A stretch of 64,000 bases of DNA. It comes from Lachnospiraceae bacterium (GTDB lineage Bacteria > Bacillota > Clostridia > Lachnospirales > Lachnospiraceae). The stretch's first letter is position 1. The number at the start of each line of letters is the position of its first letter. The notes under the pieces are model-generated. The model saw only the letters and a program-made list of their open reading frames with translations, was not told the DNA's origin and made no database searches. The stretch is taken from NCBI GenBank assembly GCA_017543445.1, contig JAFYGB010000009.1, positions 1 through 64,000 on the forward strand, written 5' to 3'. Positions 1 to 8,239 of the stretch are shown one piece after another. Both the position numbers and the translations under genes were made by a program.

Positions 1-325
1 CTCGCTATAGGATGCTTTTTTCTTCAGCCTCGCCTCGCAGAAACCTCCTATACGACGACCACCTCGCTATAGGATGCTTTTTTCTTCAGCCCCGCCTCGC
101 AGAAACCTCCTATACGACGACCATCTCGCTATAGGATGCTTTTTTCTTCAGCCCCGCCTCGCAGAACCTCCTATACGACGACCATCTCGCTATAGGATGC
201 TTTTTTCTTCAGCCTCGCCTCGCAGAAACCTCCTATACAACGACCACCTCGCTATAGGATGCTTTTTTCTTCAGCCCCGGCTCAATGGAACCTCCTATAC
301 GACGACCACCTCCGTATAGGAGGTA
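1..325. repeat. 62-bp tandem repeat array, about five copies
   Basis: Five head-to-tail copies start at 1, 63, 125, 186 and 248 (one copy is 61 bp), and a degenerate sixth starts at 310. Each unit begins CTCGCTATAGG, has a T6 run and ends CCTCCTATACGACGACC. CCTATA near the end of one unit can pair with TATAGG at the start of the next, and the last copy turns into GTATAGGAGG, the reverse complement of CCTCCTATAC. The array runs off the left edge. There are no unique spacers, so it is not CRISPR. The period is not a multiple of three, so the open frame through it is not a protein repeat. Confidence 0.9.
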
Positions 326-340
326 ATTTCGTCCCTCCTT

Positions 341-396
341 GGCCGATGTAAGCGGCGCAAGCCGCCTTACATCAACCTTGACTACCCCATATCACA
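341..396. repeat. Dispersed hairpin repeat, copy 1
   Basis: GATGTAAG-CGGC and GCCG-CCTTACATC form a hairpin, followed by CTTGACTACCCC. A clearly related copy lies at 58412-58466 with the same order (GGCCGATGTA, AGCCGCCTTACATC, CTTGATTACCCC). It is a non-coding dispersed element of unknown origin. Confidence 0.7.
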
Positions 397-425
397 TTGC
401 GAAGCCCCCCGCCGCCCCTCAATAA

Positions 426-456
426 TGTGTCAGTGGGAACCGTCCCCACTGACACA
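426..456. repeat. GTGTCA palindrome R1
   Basis: TGTGTCAGTGGG and CCCCACTGACACA form a near-perfect palindrome around AACCGT. It belongs to a family seen again at 528, 15778, 15857, 16185 and 58624, with core GGGnACsGTyCC. Such REP-like palindromes are often mobilised by Y1 (IS200/RAYT-type) transposases in other bacteria. No transposase is seen in this window. Confidence 0.85.
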
Positions 457-527
457 CCCGAACTATGTAGATGCGGGCCGGCTGGGCCTTGCGTGGAACC
501 ACCGAGGCCGCTTTCAAACGAAAAAAA

Positions 528-558
528 TGTGTCAGCGGGAACCATCCCCGCTGACACA
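528..558. repeat. GTGTCA palindrome R2
   Basis: TGTGTCAGCGGG and CCCCGCTGACACA surround AACCAT. The palindrome sits 12 bp past the stop codon of the GH18 gene on the minus strand, where it could also act as a transcript-end hairpin. It has the same core as R1, and arm changes are compensatory (GT/AC in R1, GC/GC in R2), so pairing is conserved. Confidence 0.85.
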
Positions 559-570
559 CTGACTCGTACT

Positions 571-2493
571 TTATTTGCCGTAGGCTTCGTAGATCACGTT
601 CCAGAGGGACGAGTTCTCGAGGCCCAGTTTCCAGCAGGCGATGCCCGCCAACTGCTGGCTCTTCATGATCGAGATGCGCGGTTCCATGGACTTTGCATCC
701 TCGACCCATAATTTGTAGTAGCAACCCTCGCTGGAGTATTCTACATAGTTTTGCTTCTCCTCATCCAGCCACACTGGAGCCAGGTTATTTTCTACCAAGA
801 TGTTGTTAACTGCTTCAGCTCCCAGAGCGGAGCTACTAAGAGCGTAAGGCCCAATTCCTAAAGAATAGTCCTCGATGATCTTTGCGGACGGTGATGCTTG
901 ATCCTGCGGCGTCATCTTCCAGAGGCGGGTATAGAACGGAACCGCGTTGATGACCTTCGATGCCGGCACCTCTTTCAGTGTATTCAGGATGCCATTCGTC
1001 ACGAAGGAAATGGACGCCGTCGAGCCGGGATCGCTGCCGCCGTAATGCTCGTCGTAACCCATGATGATCACGTAATCCACGCACTCCGCCTGGCGGTCGC
1101 GATGGTAAAACTCGTTGTAGGACATGGGTACGTAGTTGTCGACGGAAAGTGTAAGCCCCGCCTTATCGCACTCGATGGACAGCTCACGAAGAAACTGGAT
1201 GAAGTGGATACCGCAAGCCTTGCTGAGGCCGCCGAGGCCTGTGCTGTTCGACTCAAAGTCGATATTGATGCCATCCAGGCCGGTGCGCTTCGCTTCCGAC
1301 ATCAGCGATGCGATCAGCGTCGCACGCGATTCGTGATCGGAAAGCACCTTCAGGTTATCCACTTGCTTATTGAAATTATCGACCAGGCCCCAGACTTTGA
1401 TGCCGCGCTCATGCGCCGCTTCAACGTAGGACGGGTCTCCAAAGCTCGTAATGGCTCCGTTTTCCGCGGCCAATGAAAACCAAGTCGGGGATACCACATT
1501 GACCCCCGGGGTCTTCTCGATCGCCTTCTCAAAGCGCTCCGTCTGTGTCTTCGAACTGCCTTCGAAGATCTGGTGCCAGATCATGCAGACCGGCTCATTC
1601 AGGCCGTGTTCGTTGTAGGCGGGCGCCTTCTTATCGGTAAGCGCCACCGCGCTTCCCTCTGTTTCCAGCACATTCTTCTTCACAAATCCGGTGTAGCCCT
1701 TCTCGGTGAATACCTCGGCAAATGCTCCCTGCTCGCCGAGCACGTAAACGCTCTCGCCGGCGGTTAGGTCTTCCAGGATCGAACCTTTGTTATTCGCATC
1801 GTCCCGAAGGGCGGCACTCTTCTTCACAGTCGCCTTCTTATAGTTCGCCTGCGTGTCCGTGCGGATCCAAAGGCGCTCCGGGTCCGAAAGCAGATCGATC
1901 TCGACCGGCGACCACTCACGCACGACCTCGATGTCGGCATAGACCGCGCCATCTACCGATAAAAAGCTGGCATCGCTTCCATCCTGCGCAGTCAGCCTGC
2001 CCTCGCCCGACTTCTTCGCGTCCACGATGGGCTTCGACAAAACTTCGGTCGGCGTCGCATAGAGAACTTCGTTCAGTGATGTGTCATGATAATAGTGCGA
2101 GTCCACATCCGCCAGCATGTTGATCGGAATATAGATACTCTTATCGGTGCGATACGCACGCTGTTCGGCCAATGACGTGTTCAAGACCACAGGGATCCCC
2201 TTCGCCGTCTTAAAATACTCCTCCGGGGAAATGTGCTTCTTACTCGGGCCGAACATCTCAGCCACGAGAAACAGAAGCGCACCGATCAAAAGCACGCCGA
2301 TCACCGCCGCGATGAGGATCACCTTCTTAGGGACCGTCGTCTGCGGCGGAATGGCCGAAGCACTCGCCTGTTCCTTCTCTATATCGCTTTCAGCCTCCGA
2401 TACGACCGACTCGGTATCGATCTCGGGAAGCTCTTCTGTCTGTTTTGTTTGATCGATTTCGTCGCGGTTTTGCGGATCCGTCTGCTTAGGCAT
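571..2493 (-). CDS. Membrane-anchored GH18 protein with SH3b domain
   Basis: A 640-residue protein of the YaaH/chitinase-like glycoside hydrolase 18 family, probably acting on peptidoglycan or another amino-sugar polymer outside the cell. The acidic N-terminal tail (1-55) is cytoplasmic, one membrane helix spans about 58-79, a copper-amine-oxidase-like/SH3b region runs to about 280, and the GH18 barrel fills the rest. The catalytic motif DGINIDFE (407-414) keeps the acid Glu414. The start is set by GGAGGTGGAAGG-ATG at 2493; the longer frame upstream lacks a ribosome site. It is single-standing, with a promoter at 2533-2561 and palindrome R2 after the stop. Exact substrate is not readable from sequence. 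Confidence 0.85.
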   Translation of the reverse strand: MPKQTDPQNRDEIDQTKQTEELPEIDTESVVSEAESDIEKEQASASAIPPQTTVPKKVILIAAVIGVLLIGALLFLVAEMFGPSKKHISPEEYFKTAKGIPVVLNTSLAEQRAYRTDKSIYIPINMLADVDSHYYHDTSLNEVLYATPTEVLSKPIVDAKKSGEGRLTAQDGSDASFLSVDGAVYADIEVVREWSPVEIDLLSDPERLWIRTDTQANYKKATVKKSAALRDDANNKGSILEDLTAGESVYVLGEQGAFAEVFTEKGYTGFVKKNVLETEGSAVALTDKKAPAYNEHGLNEPVCMIWHQIFEGSSKTQTERFEKAIEKTPGVNVVSPTWFSLAAENGAITSFGDPSYVEAAHERGIKVWGLVDNFNKQVDNLKVLSDHESRATLIASLMSEAKRTGLDGINIDFESNSTGLGGLSKACGIHFIQFLRELSIECDKAGLTLSVDNYVPMSYNEFYHRDRQAECVDYVIIMGYDEHYGGSDPGSTASISFVTNGILNTLKEVPASKVINAVPFYTRLWKMTPQDQASPSAKIIEDYSLGIGPYALSSSALGAEAVNNILVENNLAPVWLDEEKQNYVEYSSEGCYYKLWVEDAKSMEPRISIMKSQQLAGIACWKLGLENSSLWNVIYEAYGK

Positions 2494-2532
2494 CCTTCCA
2501 CCTCCGAATAATGATGATTTGACTCTTCTATC

Positions 2533-2561
2533 ATTATATCGAAACCCCGACAAAATGTAAA
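2533..2561 (-). promoter_or_regulatory. Promoter of the GH18 gene
   Basis: Minus strand TTTACA-N17-TATAAT, with -10 at 2533-2538 and -35 at 2556-2561, about 40 bp before the start codon. Fits a housekeeping sigma-A promoter. Confidence 0.65.
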
Positions 2562-2651
2562 TGATTATCCCGCAGGATATCCCTCCACTTCTAGACCGAT
2601 CGGATGTGGTATGCATTTGCTCGGCACGATCGCTCTACCCTTCCCATAATC

Positions 2652-2873
2652 CTACCACTTCGGGTTCTTCACATAATCAAAATGGATCTCCTGCAGAGTT
2701 CCGTTTTCTTCACTCAAAATGTAGTCGCGCATGATCCCGTATGTTCCCTTCGACTCACATACGCAATGCGCCCTTGCGATCGCCTCCGGATAGGAGGTCC
2801 TTCCATTCAGTTCCAGGACGATCCCCCTCGCCTGTAACTTCTTCAACTCGGTCAATATCTCTCGATAAGCCAT
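2652..2873 (-). CDS. Small protein of unknown function
   Basis: A 73-residue soluble protein, not recognised. The start ATG at 2873 follows a GGGGAG ribosome site; the longer frame to 3002 has no such site. The sequence begins with a helix (MAYREILTELKKLQARG), then ELNGRTSYPEAIARAHCVCE, and ends with an aromatic EIHFDYVKNPKW. It has no membrane segment or signal. The Ala/Cys-rich middle and compact size suggest a small alpha/beta fold. It lies between the GH18 gene and the kinase gene, all on the minus strand, with about 200 bp of A/T-rich sequence before it. Confidence 0.6.
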   Translation of the reverse strand: MAYREILTELKKLQARGIVLELNGRTSYPEAIARAHCVCESKGTYGIMRDYILSEENGTLQEIHFDYVKNPKW

Positions 2874-3077
2874 ACTTTTTTTCTCCCCTAGTAAGTATTT
2901 TGCACATCGATTCTTCCTTTTCCGTTCTCCCTTATTTACTTCTTCCCTTCCCGTGTCTCCGCGGCCGGACGGACGTTTGCATGAGCGTGATATATTATGC
3001 ATCCGCCCGTACGCGAGATCACGATCATTCGGCAGCGCGACGATCCCCGTCAGACATTTATCCAGTCTGCGCCGACC

Positions 3078-4430
3078 CTACCGATACAGTTTCCCGCCGT
3101 TTTCCACAGGCAGTTGCGACCTCACGACCATCGAATACACATCCGATGCAAAAGACTCCACGTCACTCGACGCATAATACGGATTCGAAATATACGGCAC
3201 CCGCAGACTTCGTTTCGCCTCCGGTTCTGCCAGATTGGAAACAAATCCGCGAAACATCTTCCCGTCTCCGAAATTAAACAGGAAGATGGCACTGTCCGGA
3301 AGCATGGAAGCCGCCGCCCGATAGGCGCTCCGCTGCCACGTCTGCATCCCGGCCAGCAGGATCTGACGATCCGTCTGCTCGCACATTCTGCGCACTCCAT
3401 CCGGCGAAGCAACGCCGTAGTCCGTCACATGCAGGTCACATTCGCCCCTGTTACCCGCAATACGTCCTTCGTTCATCTTCCGCCGAAAGGCTTCGTTTAA
3501 GGTCAATGCTACATGGGTCACTCCGATCCCGGCGCTCACGCCGCATATGCCCACATTCACGATCTTCGGCTCCTGTCGAACCACTTCGATCCGCCGAGTT
3601 CCCGTCGCGTCTACGCAAATTCGGTTTAAGACCTGCTCCAACCGATGGTTCAAGGTCTTCGCATCGTAGCAGCGCAAAAGCGGCGTCGGATACAGTAGGC
3701 GGCAAATGATCTCCGCCAGCATCTCCCCCGCCTCCCGGTCGCGAACCGTTCGACAGATCTCTTCAAAGCAGGTTCCGAGCGTGATCGGAAAGCGCACATT
3801 CGCTGTCGTTCCCGTCAGCATGTAATACAGCAGCATCCCGACCGAGTACAGGTCGGCGCCCGCGTCGAGTCGCCCGGGACGATAGATCTCCGGAGCCGCA
3901 AAATGCGGCGTTCCAAAGCGTTCCGGAGCCGAGGCGGCCGCAGACAGCGGATAGGAACTTCCGAAATCTACGAGAAACACACGGCCGTATTCATTGACGA
4001 GAATGTTCTGGGGCTGCAAGTCCAGATGCAGGATCGATTCGGGCAGGCCGTGCAGATAGGTAAGCACCTCACACAGCTGCATGGCGTACGAGACCGCCGT
4101 CTCCGGTGCGAGACCGGTCCCGACCGCGGATGAAAGCGGAACGCCCGGTATAAACGACATGACCAGGCCATGGCCGGGTCCATACGGGTCCTGTCGGCGT
4201 ATCGGCACCAGGCCGTAAAACGCGGGTATACCCGGATGGTACAGGCCGTTCAGGATCTGAGCCTCATGCAGGGCCGCCGTGCGCTCTTCCTCGGCAAAAA
4301 GTTTTACCGCACGAAGCGCATGGTCCGTTTTTCTACGCACCAAAAGCACGCCGTTTCTCCCTCCGTGACTCATCCTGCGCAATGGCTCATACGCACTGAA
4401 GAAGTCGCTCTCCTCTACCGGCAAATACAA
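3078..4430 (-). CDS. Serine/threonine protein kinase with C-terminal degenerate P-loop-like domain
   Basis: A 450-residue Hanks-type kinase. Visible landmarks are the glycine-rich loop (about 19-31), the ATP lysine in AVK (Lys43), catalytic HLDLQPQN (135-142; Gln replaces the usual Lys after Asp137) and DFG (155-157). There is no membrane segment or PASTA domain, so it is cytoplasmic. After the kinase (about 1-270) comes a segment with GVSAGIGVTHVALTLN (297-312), resembling the first strand and loop of MinD/CpaE-like ATPases but without the Walker lysine. Translation starts at TTG 4430, with AAGGAG nine bases upstream. Promoter at 4474-4502. Its substrates are unknown. Confidence 0.85.
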   Translation of the reverse strand: MYLPVEESDFFSAYEPLRRMSHGGRNGVLLVRRKTDHALRAVKLFAEEERTAALHEAQILNGLYHPGIPAFYGLVPIRRQDPYGPGHGLVMSFIPGVPLSSAVGTGLAPETAVSYAMQLCEVLTYLHGLPESILHLDLQPQNILVNEYGRVFLVDFGSSYPLSAAASAPERFGTPHFAAPEIYRPGRLDAGADLYSVGMLLYYMLTGTTANVRFPITLGTCFEEICRTVRDREAGEMLAEIICRLLYPTPLLRCYDAKTLNHRLEQVLNRICVDATGTRRIEVVRQEPKIVNVGICGVSAGIGVTHVALTLNEAFRRKMNEGRIAGNRGECDLHVTDYGVASPDGVRRMCEQTDRQILLAGMQTWQRSAYRAAASMLPDSAIFLFNFGDGKMFRGFVSNLAEPEAKRSLRVPYISNPYYASSDVESFASDVYSMVVRSQLPVENGGKLYR

Positions 4431-4473
4431 ATTCTATCACTCCTTCCTTCTGCTGGAATTCGGGGTCAAATAA

Positions 4474-4502
4474 ACCATATCACACAAAGATTTTCAGGTC
4501 AA
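4474..4502 (-). promoter_or_regulatory. Promoter of the kinase gene
   Basis: Minus strand TTGACC-N17-TATGGT, -10 at 4474-4479 and -35 at 4497-4502, about 45 bp before the TTG start. Confidence 0.55.
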
Positions 4503-4629
4503 GGAAAAATGCAAATGTTTCCAACTTTAGATATTGTCTCGTATAACTACACAATTTATGTACTTTCTGTCACGTATTGTCCGCCGATCAACGGCCCCGC
4601 CAGTATCAGAAAATCGTAAGATTTTACCC

Positions 4630-4658
4630 TTTACTTTTTGGCTCCCATCCACTATAAT
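4630..4658 (+). promoter_or_regulatory. Likely promoter of mecA
   Basis: TATAAT at 4653-4658 with a weak -35 (TTTACT, 4630-4635) at 17 bp. The predicted transcript carries a strong AAAGGAGG at about 4705-4712, roughly 45 bp before the mecA start, with no ATG, GTG or TTG at normal distance from it. Confidence 0.5.
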
Positions 4659-4755
4659 AGACAAAACGAGGAAGACCGGTCCGTCCGGGGTCCCAACATT
4701 CACGAAAGGAGGCTGCCGACGTCGATCCCATCCATCGGCTCGGACGTAAGAACTT

Positions 4756-6048
4756 ATGAAGTTTGTAAAAGAAAACGATAACGGCTTTTCCGTAAGTATC
4801 TCAAAAAAAGAACTTCAGGCACTCGGTGTCCGGCTTGAAGATCTGCGGTATGGTAATGCAACGACGGCCTCTTTTTTGCGTGAGATCCTGTTCCGTGCGC
4901 GGGTCGAGCTGGATTTCGAACCGACCGACGACGGCATGCGCACCGAGATCATCCAGAAGGCGGATGGCGGTGTAGAGCTGGTCTATACATTTTCCGATGA
5001 ATTCGAGGAAACGGATCCCCGCTATGCAACCTTCTCCCCGTTCATCCAGGAACAGGCTTATAAGAACTATTACAACGAGGATGATGAAGACGCGTTCTAC
5101 ACGCCGACCGATCCCGACACGGAAGTTCCGTTTGGTGACTTTTCGGATGACGCCGGTATCGCCGGTCTGAACGAAGTTATGAAGAACGAGAGCGCCTCTG
5201 ACGAGGATACGCCGGATGAGAGTCCGGACGACATCCAGGCGCACGTCATCGAATTCGATTATATGCAGCCGCAAAACGAAGGCGACGCAGATCCCAACCA
5301 GACACAGATCGAGGAATTCATGCGCCAGCTGAAAGAGAACGGTGAGGCTACTGCCTCCTTCTCGATCTTCGTGGACGGCACGGATATCTCAAAGGATGCG
5401 AATGCATCCCAGTCCTTCGACCGTTTCATGAACTACCTGGTGAAGGGCTCCTCGGGGAATGAATTCTTTACCCCGTTTAAGAACCTGATCTCGAAGCTTC
5501 GCAACCTGTCCGGAGCGAAAGCCGTTGACGTAAGCACCGGTAAAGACATCTCCGATGCGATGGGAACGGAAGCCGCGGACGGCATGCAGAAAGCCGAGCC
5601 CCGCGACACCGCATGTTCGATCCCGGCGACCGCGCAGGAAGGTAAGAAACCACTCCCTGCCGATACGAAGACGGGACGCGCATCCCACGGGACTCGCACG
5701 AAAACCGGAAAGCCCGGTCCGGCTCCCGAGCCTACGCTCACGCAGGATATGCTCTTCGTCTTCCGCTTCAACTCGTTCGACGACGCCTGCCGCGCTGCCG
5801 TCTGTGCCGGCCCGTATTCCGGTAAGAACTCGCTGTACAAATCCCCGGCGCCCGAGAACGCCTACTATCTCCTGATGCACACCGTCGGTGCGACTGCACA
5901 TGCAGTGAACTCCACGTGCAGCATTTTCCAGGAATTCGGTAAGATCGTAAGCCGCGAGAATTTCGTATTCGAGTCCTACGCAAAAGAGCATTTTGAATGC
6001 CTGATCGCAAACGACGCCATCCTGCACCTCTGTGAGATTGGCGCATAA
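4756..6048 (+). CDS. mecA: MecA-like ClpC adaptor with long linker
   Basis: A 430-residue protein of the MecA family, which hands substrates to the ClpC/ClpP protease in Bacillota. The N-terminal domain (about 1-95) has the MecA-type substrate-binding pattern (KFVKENDNGFSVSISKKELQ). The C-terminal ClpC-binding domain (about 330-430) has LFVFRFNSFDDACRAA, NSLYKSPAPENAYYLL and a final EFGKI segment. The family is usually around 220 residues; here a low-complexity acidic then Lys/Pro-rich linker of about 200 residues separates the domains. The start is fixed by an in-frame stop at 4747. The ribosome site next to ATG is weak. A terminator follows at 6066. Confidence 0.8.
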   Translation: MKFVKENDNGFSVSISKKELQALGVRLEDLRYGNATTASFLREILFRARVELDFEPTDDGMRTEIIQKADGGVELVYTFSDEFEETDPRYATFSPFIQEQAYKNYYNEDDEDAFYTPTDPDTEVPFGDFSDDAGIAGLNEVMKNESASDEDTPDESPDDIQAHVIEFDYMQPQNEGDADPNQTQIEEFMRQLKENGEATASFSIFVDGTDISKDANASQSFDRFMNYLVKGSSGNEFFTPFKNLISKLRNLSGAKAVDVSTGKDISDAMGTEAADGMQKAEPRDTACSIPATAQEGKKPLPADTKTGRASHGTRTKTGKPGPAPEPTLTQDMLFVFRFNSFDDACRAAVCAGPYSGKNSLYKSPAPENAYYLLMHTVGATAHAVNSTCSIFQEFGKIVSRENFVFESYAKEHFECLIANDAILHLCEIGA

Positions 6049-6065
6049 TATCGACACATATAAGA

Positions 6066-6103
6066 AGCCGCCCGCGAAGTACGTTCGCGGGCGGCCTTTT
6101 TCG
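6066..6103. terminator. Intrinsic terminator between mecA and the DUF1836 gene
   Basis: GCCGCCCGCGAA and GTTCGCGGGCGGC pair around a short loop, followed by CTTTTTCG. It lies between convergent genes and could stop both. Confidence 0.9.
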
Positions 6104-6126
6104 TTATCCAACGATATAACCGTATT

Positions 6127-6801
6127 TTATTGCTGATTCTTATTTGCGTTATCTTTTGATTTCTTCGCTTCTTTCTTCGCTTCCTGAAGTTTCTTCTCCT
6201 CAAGCTCTTCCTGGACCTTCAGCCGGTCCAAAAGCATCTCGATCACGGTCTTCTTCAGATATGCGTCGAAACCAAGCACGCAGATGTAGGAAAGCACCTG
6301 CAAATAGTCTTTTTCATCGGACGGAAGTTCCAGACCATCAAATGCTTCGGTCGAAAGATCGAACGCATACTCAAACGTCTCCGAAGAATTCTTATGCTGC
6401 TGACGGCACATGCGGTAGATCGAGTTGTAGATCTCTTCCATGGACAGATCCTTCGACTTCCCGCCGAAGTACCGGTCGGTCATCGGCTTCAGAAGTGTCT
6501 GCGTATCGCTGATCGAAAGAAGGCTTTTCAAATAATATACCAGCGTCAGGATGTACATGTGATCGTTGGTATATTTTTTCTTTTCCGGTGAAGGAAAAAG
6601 ATCATTTTTGGCATAGTTGTTGATCATGGTCTTCGTCAGGATCTTGTCATCTTCATTCCGCTTGGAATTCTTCATATGACTGTCCATGAAAGTTGTGACC
6701 TGATCCATATAAAGATCGATCTTCGGGAACATGCCGGGCTTGATGAAGTCCAGTTTTTCGATCCGCTCTTCGATCTCTTGCAGGAATTTGTCTTTTTCCA
6801 T
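6127..6801 (-). CDS. DUF1836 family putative DNA-binding protein
   Basis: A 224-residue protein of the DUF1836 family, widespread in Bacillota and thought to be a MerR-like winged-helix regulator. The helix-turn-helix-like part is at about 50-85 (ILTKTMINNYAKNDLFPSPE, then KKYTNDHMYIL). The helical middle resembles the family, and the last 25 residues are a lysine-rich charged tail. No signal or membrane segment. Start ATG 6801 with AGAGGTG upstream. It lies 10 bp after glmM, so it probably ends the prfB-glmM-DUF1836 operon. Regulated genes are unknown. Confidence 0.75.
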   Translation of the reverse strand: MEKDKFLQEIEERIEKLDFIKPGMFPKIDLYMDQVTTFMDSHMKNSKRNEDDKILTKTMINNYAKNDLFPSPEKKKYTNDHMYILTLVYYLKSLLSISDTQTLLKPMTDRYFGGKSKDLSMEEIYNSIYRMCRQQHKNSSETFEYAFDLSTEAFDGLELPSDEKDYLQVLSYICVLGFDAYLKKTVIEMLLDRLKVQEELEEKKLQEAKKEAKKSKDNANKNQQ

Positions 6802-6811
6802 AAAGCACCTC

Positions 6812-8197
6812 TTATGCCTGTTCGTAACCGCAGGCCTTTATCACATCGATGATCGCGTCTACACAGGATGTGCAGGCCGCTTCTGTCGGAGCTTCCACCA
6901 TTACGCGGATCAGCGGTTCCGTTCCGGACTCACGCACCAGAACGCGCCCATTGTCCCCCAGGCTCTCCGCCGCGCATCTCACGGCTTCCTTCACACGGGG
7001 ATCCTCCTGCGCCGCCTTCTTATCACTTACGCGCAGGTTCTTTAAGCACTGCGGGTAGATCGTTACCGGCTTCGCCAGTTCCGACAGGCGCATCTTCTTC
7101 TCCAGCATAACTTCCATCAGTTTCAAACTGGTCAATATACCATCGCCGGTGGTCGCATACTTGGAAAATATGATATGACCGGACTGTTCTCCGCCGATGC
7201 GGTGTCCGTTCTTCTGCATGGACTCGTAAACGTATTTGTCGCCGACTGCCGTTTTCTCGTAGCAGATCCCGACCTCGTCGAATGCTTTATACAGGCCGAT
7301 ATTACTCATCAGCGTCGTTACGACACAGTTATTATCCAGCTCGCCGCGCTCTTTCATGTAGCGGCCGCAGATATACATGATCAGGTCGCCGTCGATCACG
7401 TTTCCGTTTTCATCGACTGCCAGGCATCGGTCCGCGTCTCCGTCGTACGCAAAGCCCACGTCCAGCGACTCCCGATTAACCAGTTCCTGCAGACCTTCGA
7501 TGTGCGTCGAACCCGCATTCTCGTTGATATTCAAGCCATCCGGCTGCGCATTGATCACGTAGGTCTTCGCGCCGAGAGCATCAAACACGCCCTTAGCGAT
7601 GGTCCAGGATGCGCCGTTCGCGCAGTCTAAACCGACCCGCATGTTCTTAAACGAACGAGTGGCCAATGAGATCAAATAACCGACATAGCGGTTTCTTCCT
7701 GCCACATAATCCTCGGTAAATCCGATGCCGTCCTTCGTCGCCAGCGGGAGTTCGGGATAGGAAACTCCATCCACAGTAAGACACCCGTCGATGTAATCCT
7801 CGATGAGGGACAGCACGCTCTCCTCCATCTTCTCGCCACGTCCGTTGATCAGCTTAATGCCATTATCGTAGAACGGGTTATGGCTGGCGGAGATCATCAC
7901 GCCCGCGTCAAAGTCCTCGGTCCTTACAACATAAGAAACGGAAGGAGTGGTCGTAACATGCAGGAGGTACGCGTCTGCGCCTGAAGCCGTGAGGCCGGCT
8001 GCGAGACTGTACTCAAACATATAGCTGGATCGACGTGTATCCTTACCGATCACGATCTTCACACGCTCGCCTTCATTCGCGTTCTTCTCGCGCTGATAGT
8101 ACCAGCCTAAGAAACGCCCGACCTTAAATGCATGCTGCACATTTAGTGTAACATTTGCCTCTCCGCGAAAACCATCGGTTCCGAAATATCTGCCCAT
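6812..8197 (-). CDS. glmM: Phosphoglucosamine mutase
   Basis: A 461-residue enzyme converting glucosamine-6-phosphate to glucosamine-1-phosphate, the step before UDP-GlcNAc for peptidoglycan. It has the alpha-D-phosphohexomutase layout: phosphoserine loop ISASHNP (Ser105), metal site DGDADR, sugar loop GEQSGH and phosphate loop RESGTEP. Length is normal for GlmM. Cytoplasmic. It sits 43 bp after prfB and 10 bp before the DUF1836 gene. GlmM rather than a phosphomannomutase is favoured by the N-terminal RYFGTDGFRGEAN pattern. Confidence 0.93.
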   Translation of the reverse strand: MGRYFGTDGFRGEANVTLNVQHAFKVGRFLGWYYQREKNANEGERVKIVIGKDTRRSSYMFEYSLAAGLTASGADAYLLHVTTTPSVSYVVRTEDFDAGVMISASHNPFYDNGIKLINGRGEKMEESVLSLIEDYIDGCLTVDGVSYPELPLATKDGIGFTEDYVAGRNRYVGYLISLATRSFKNMRVGLDCANGASWTIAKGVFDALGAKTYVINAQPDGLNINENAGSTHIEGLQELVNRESLDVGFAYDGDADRCLAVDENGNVIDGDLIMYICGRYMKERGELDNNCVVTTLMSNIGLYKAFDEVGICYEKTAVGDKYVYESMQKNGHRIGGEQSGHIIFSKYATTGDGILTSLKLMEVMLEKKMRLSELAKPVTIYPQCLKNLRVSDKKAAQEDPRVKEAVRCAAESLGDNGRVLVRESGTEPLIRVMVEAPTEAACTSCVDAIIDVIKACGYEQA

Positions 8198-8239
8198 AAT
8201 TTCTGATTACTGCTTTCTTATTATTCTTTGATCCGCTTA

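Noticed and set aside
74..319. 81-codon open frame through the 62-bp repeats
   Set aside because: The unit length is not a multiple of three, so the repeats are read in shifting frames, and there is no ribosome site. It is a by-product of repeat DNA.
1..325. CRISPR array
   Set aside because: The whole 62-bp unit is repeated with no unique spacers and no cas genes.
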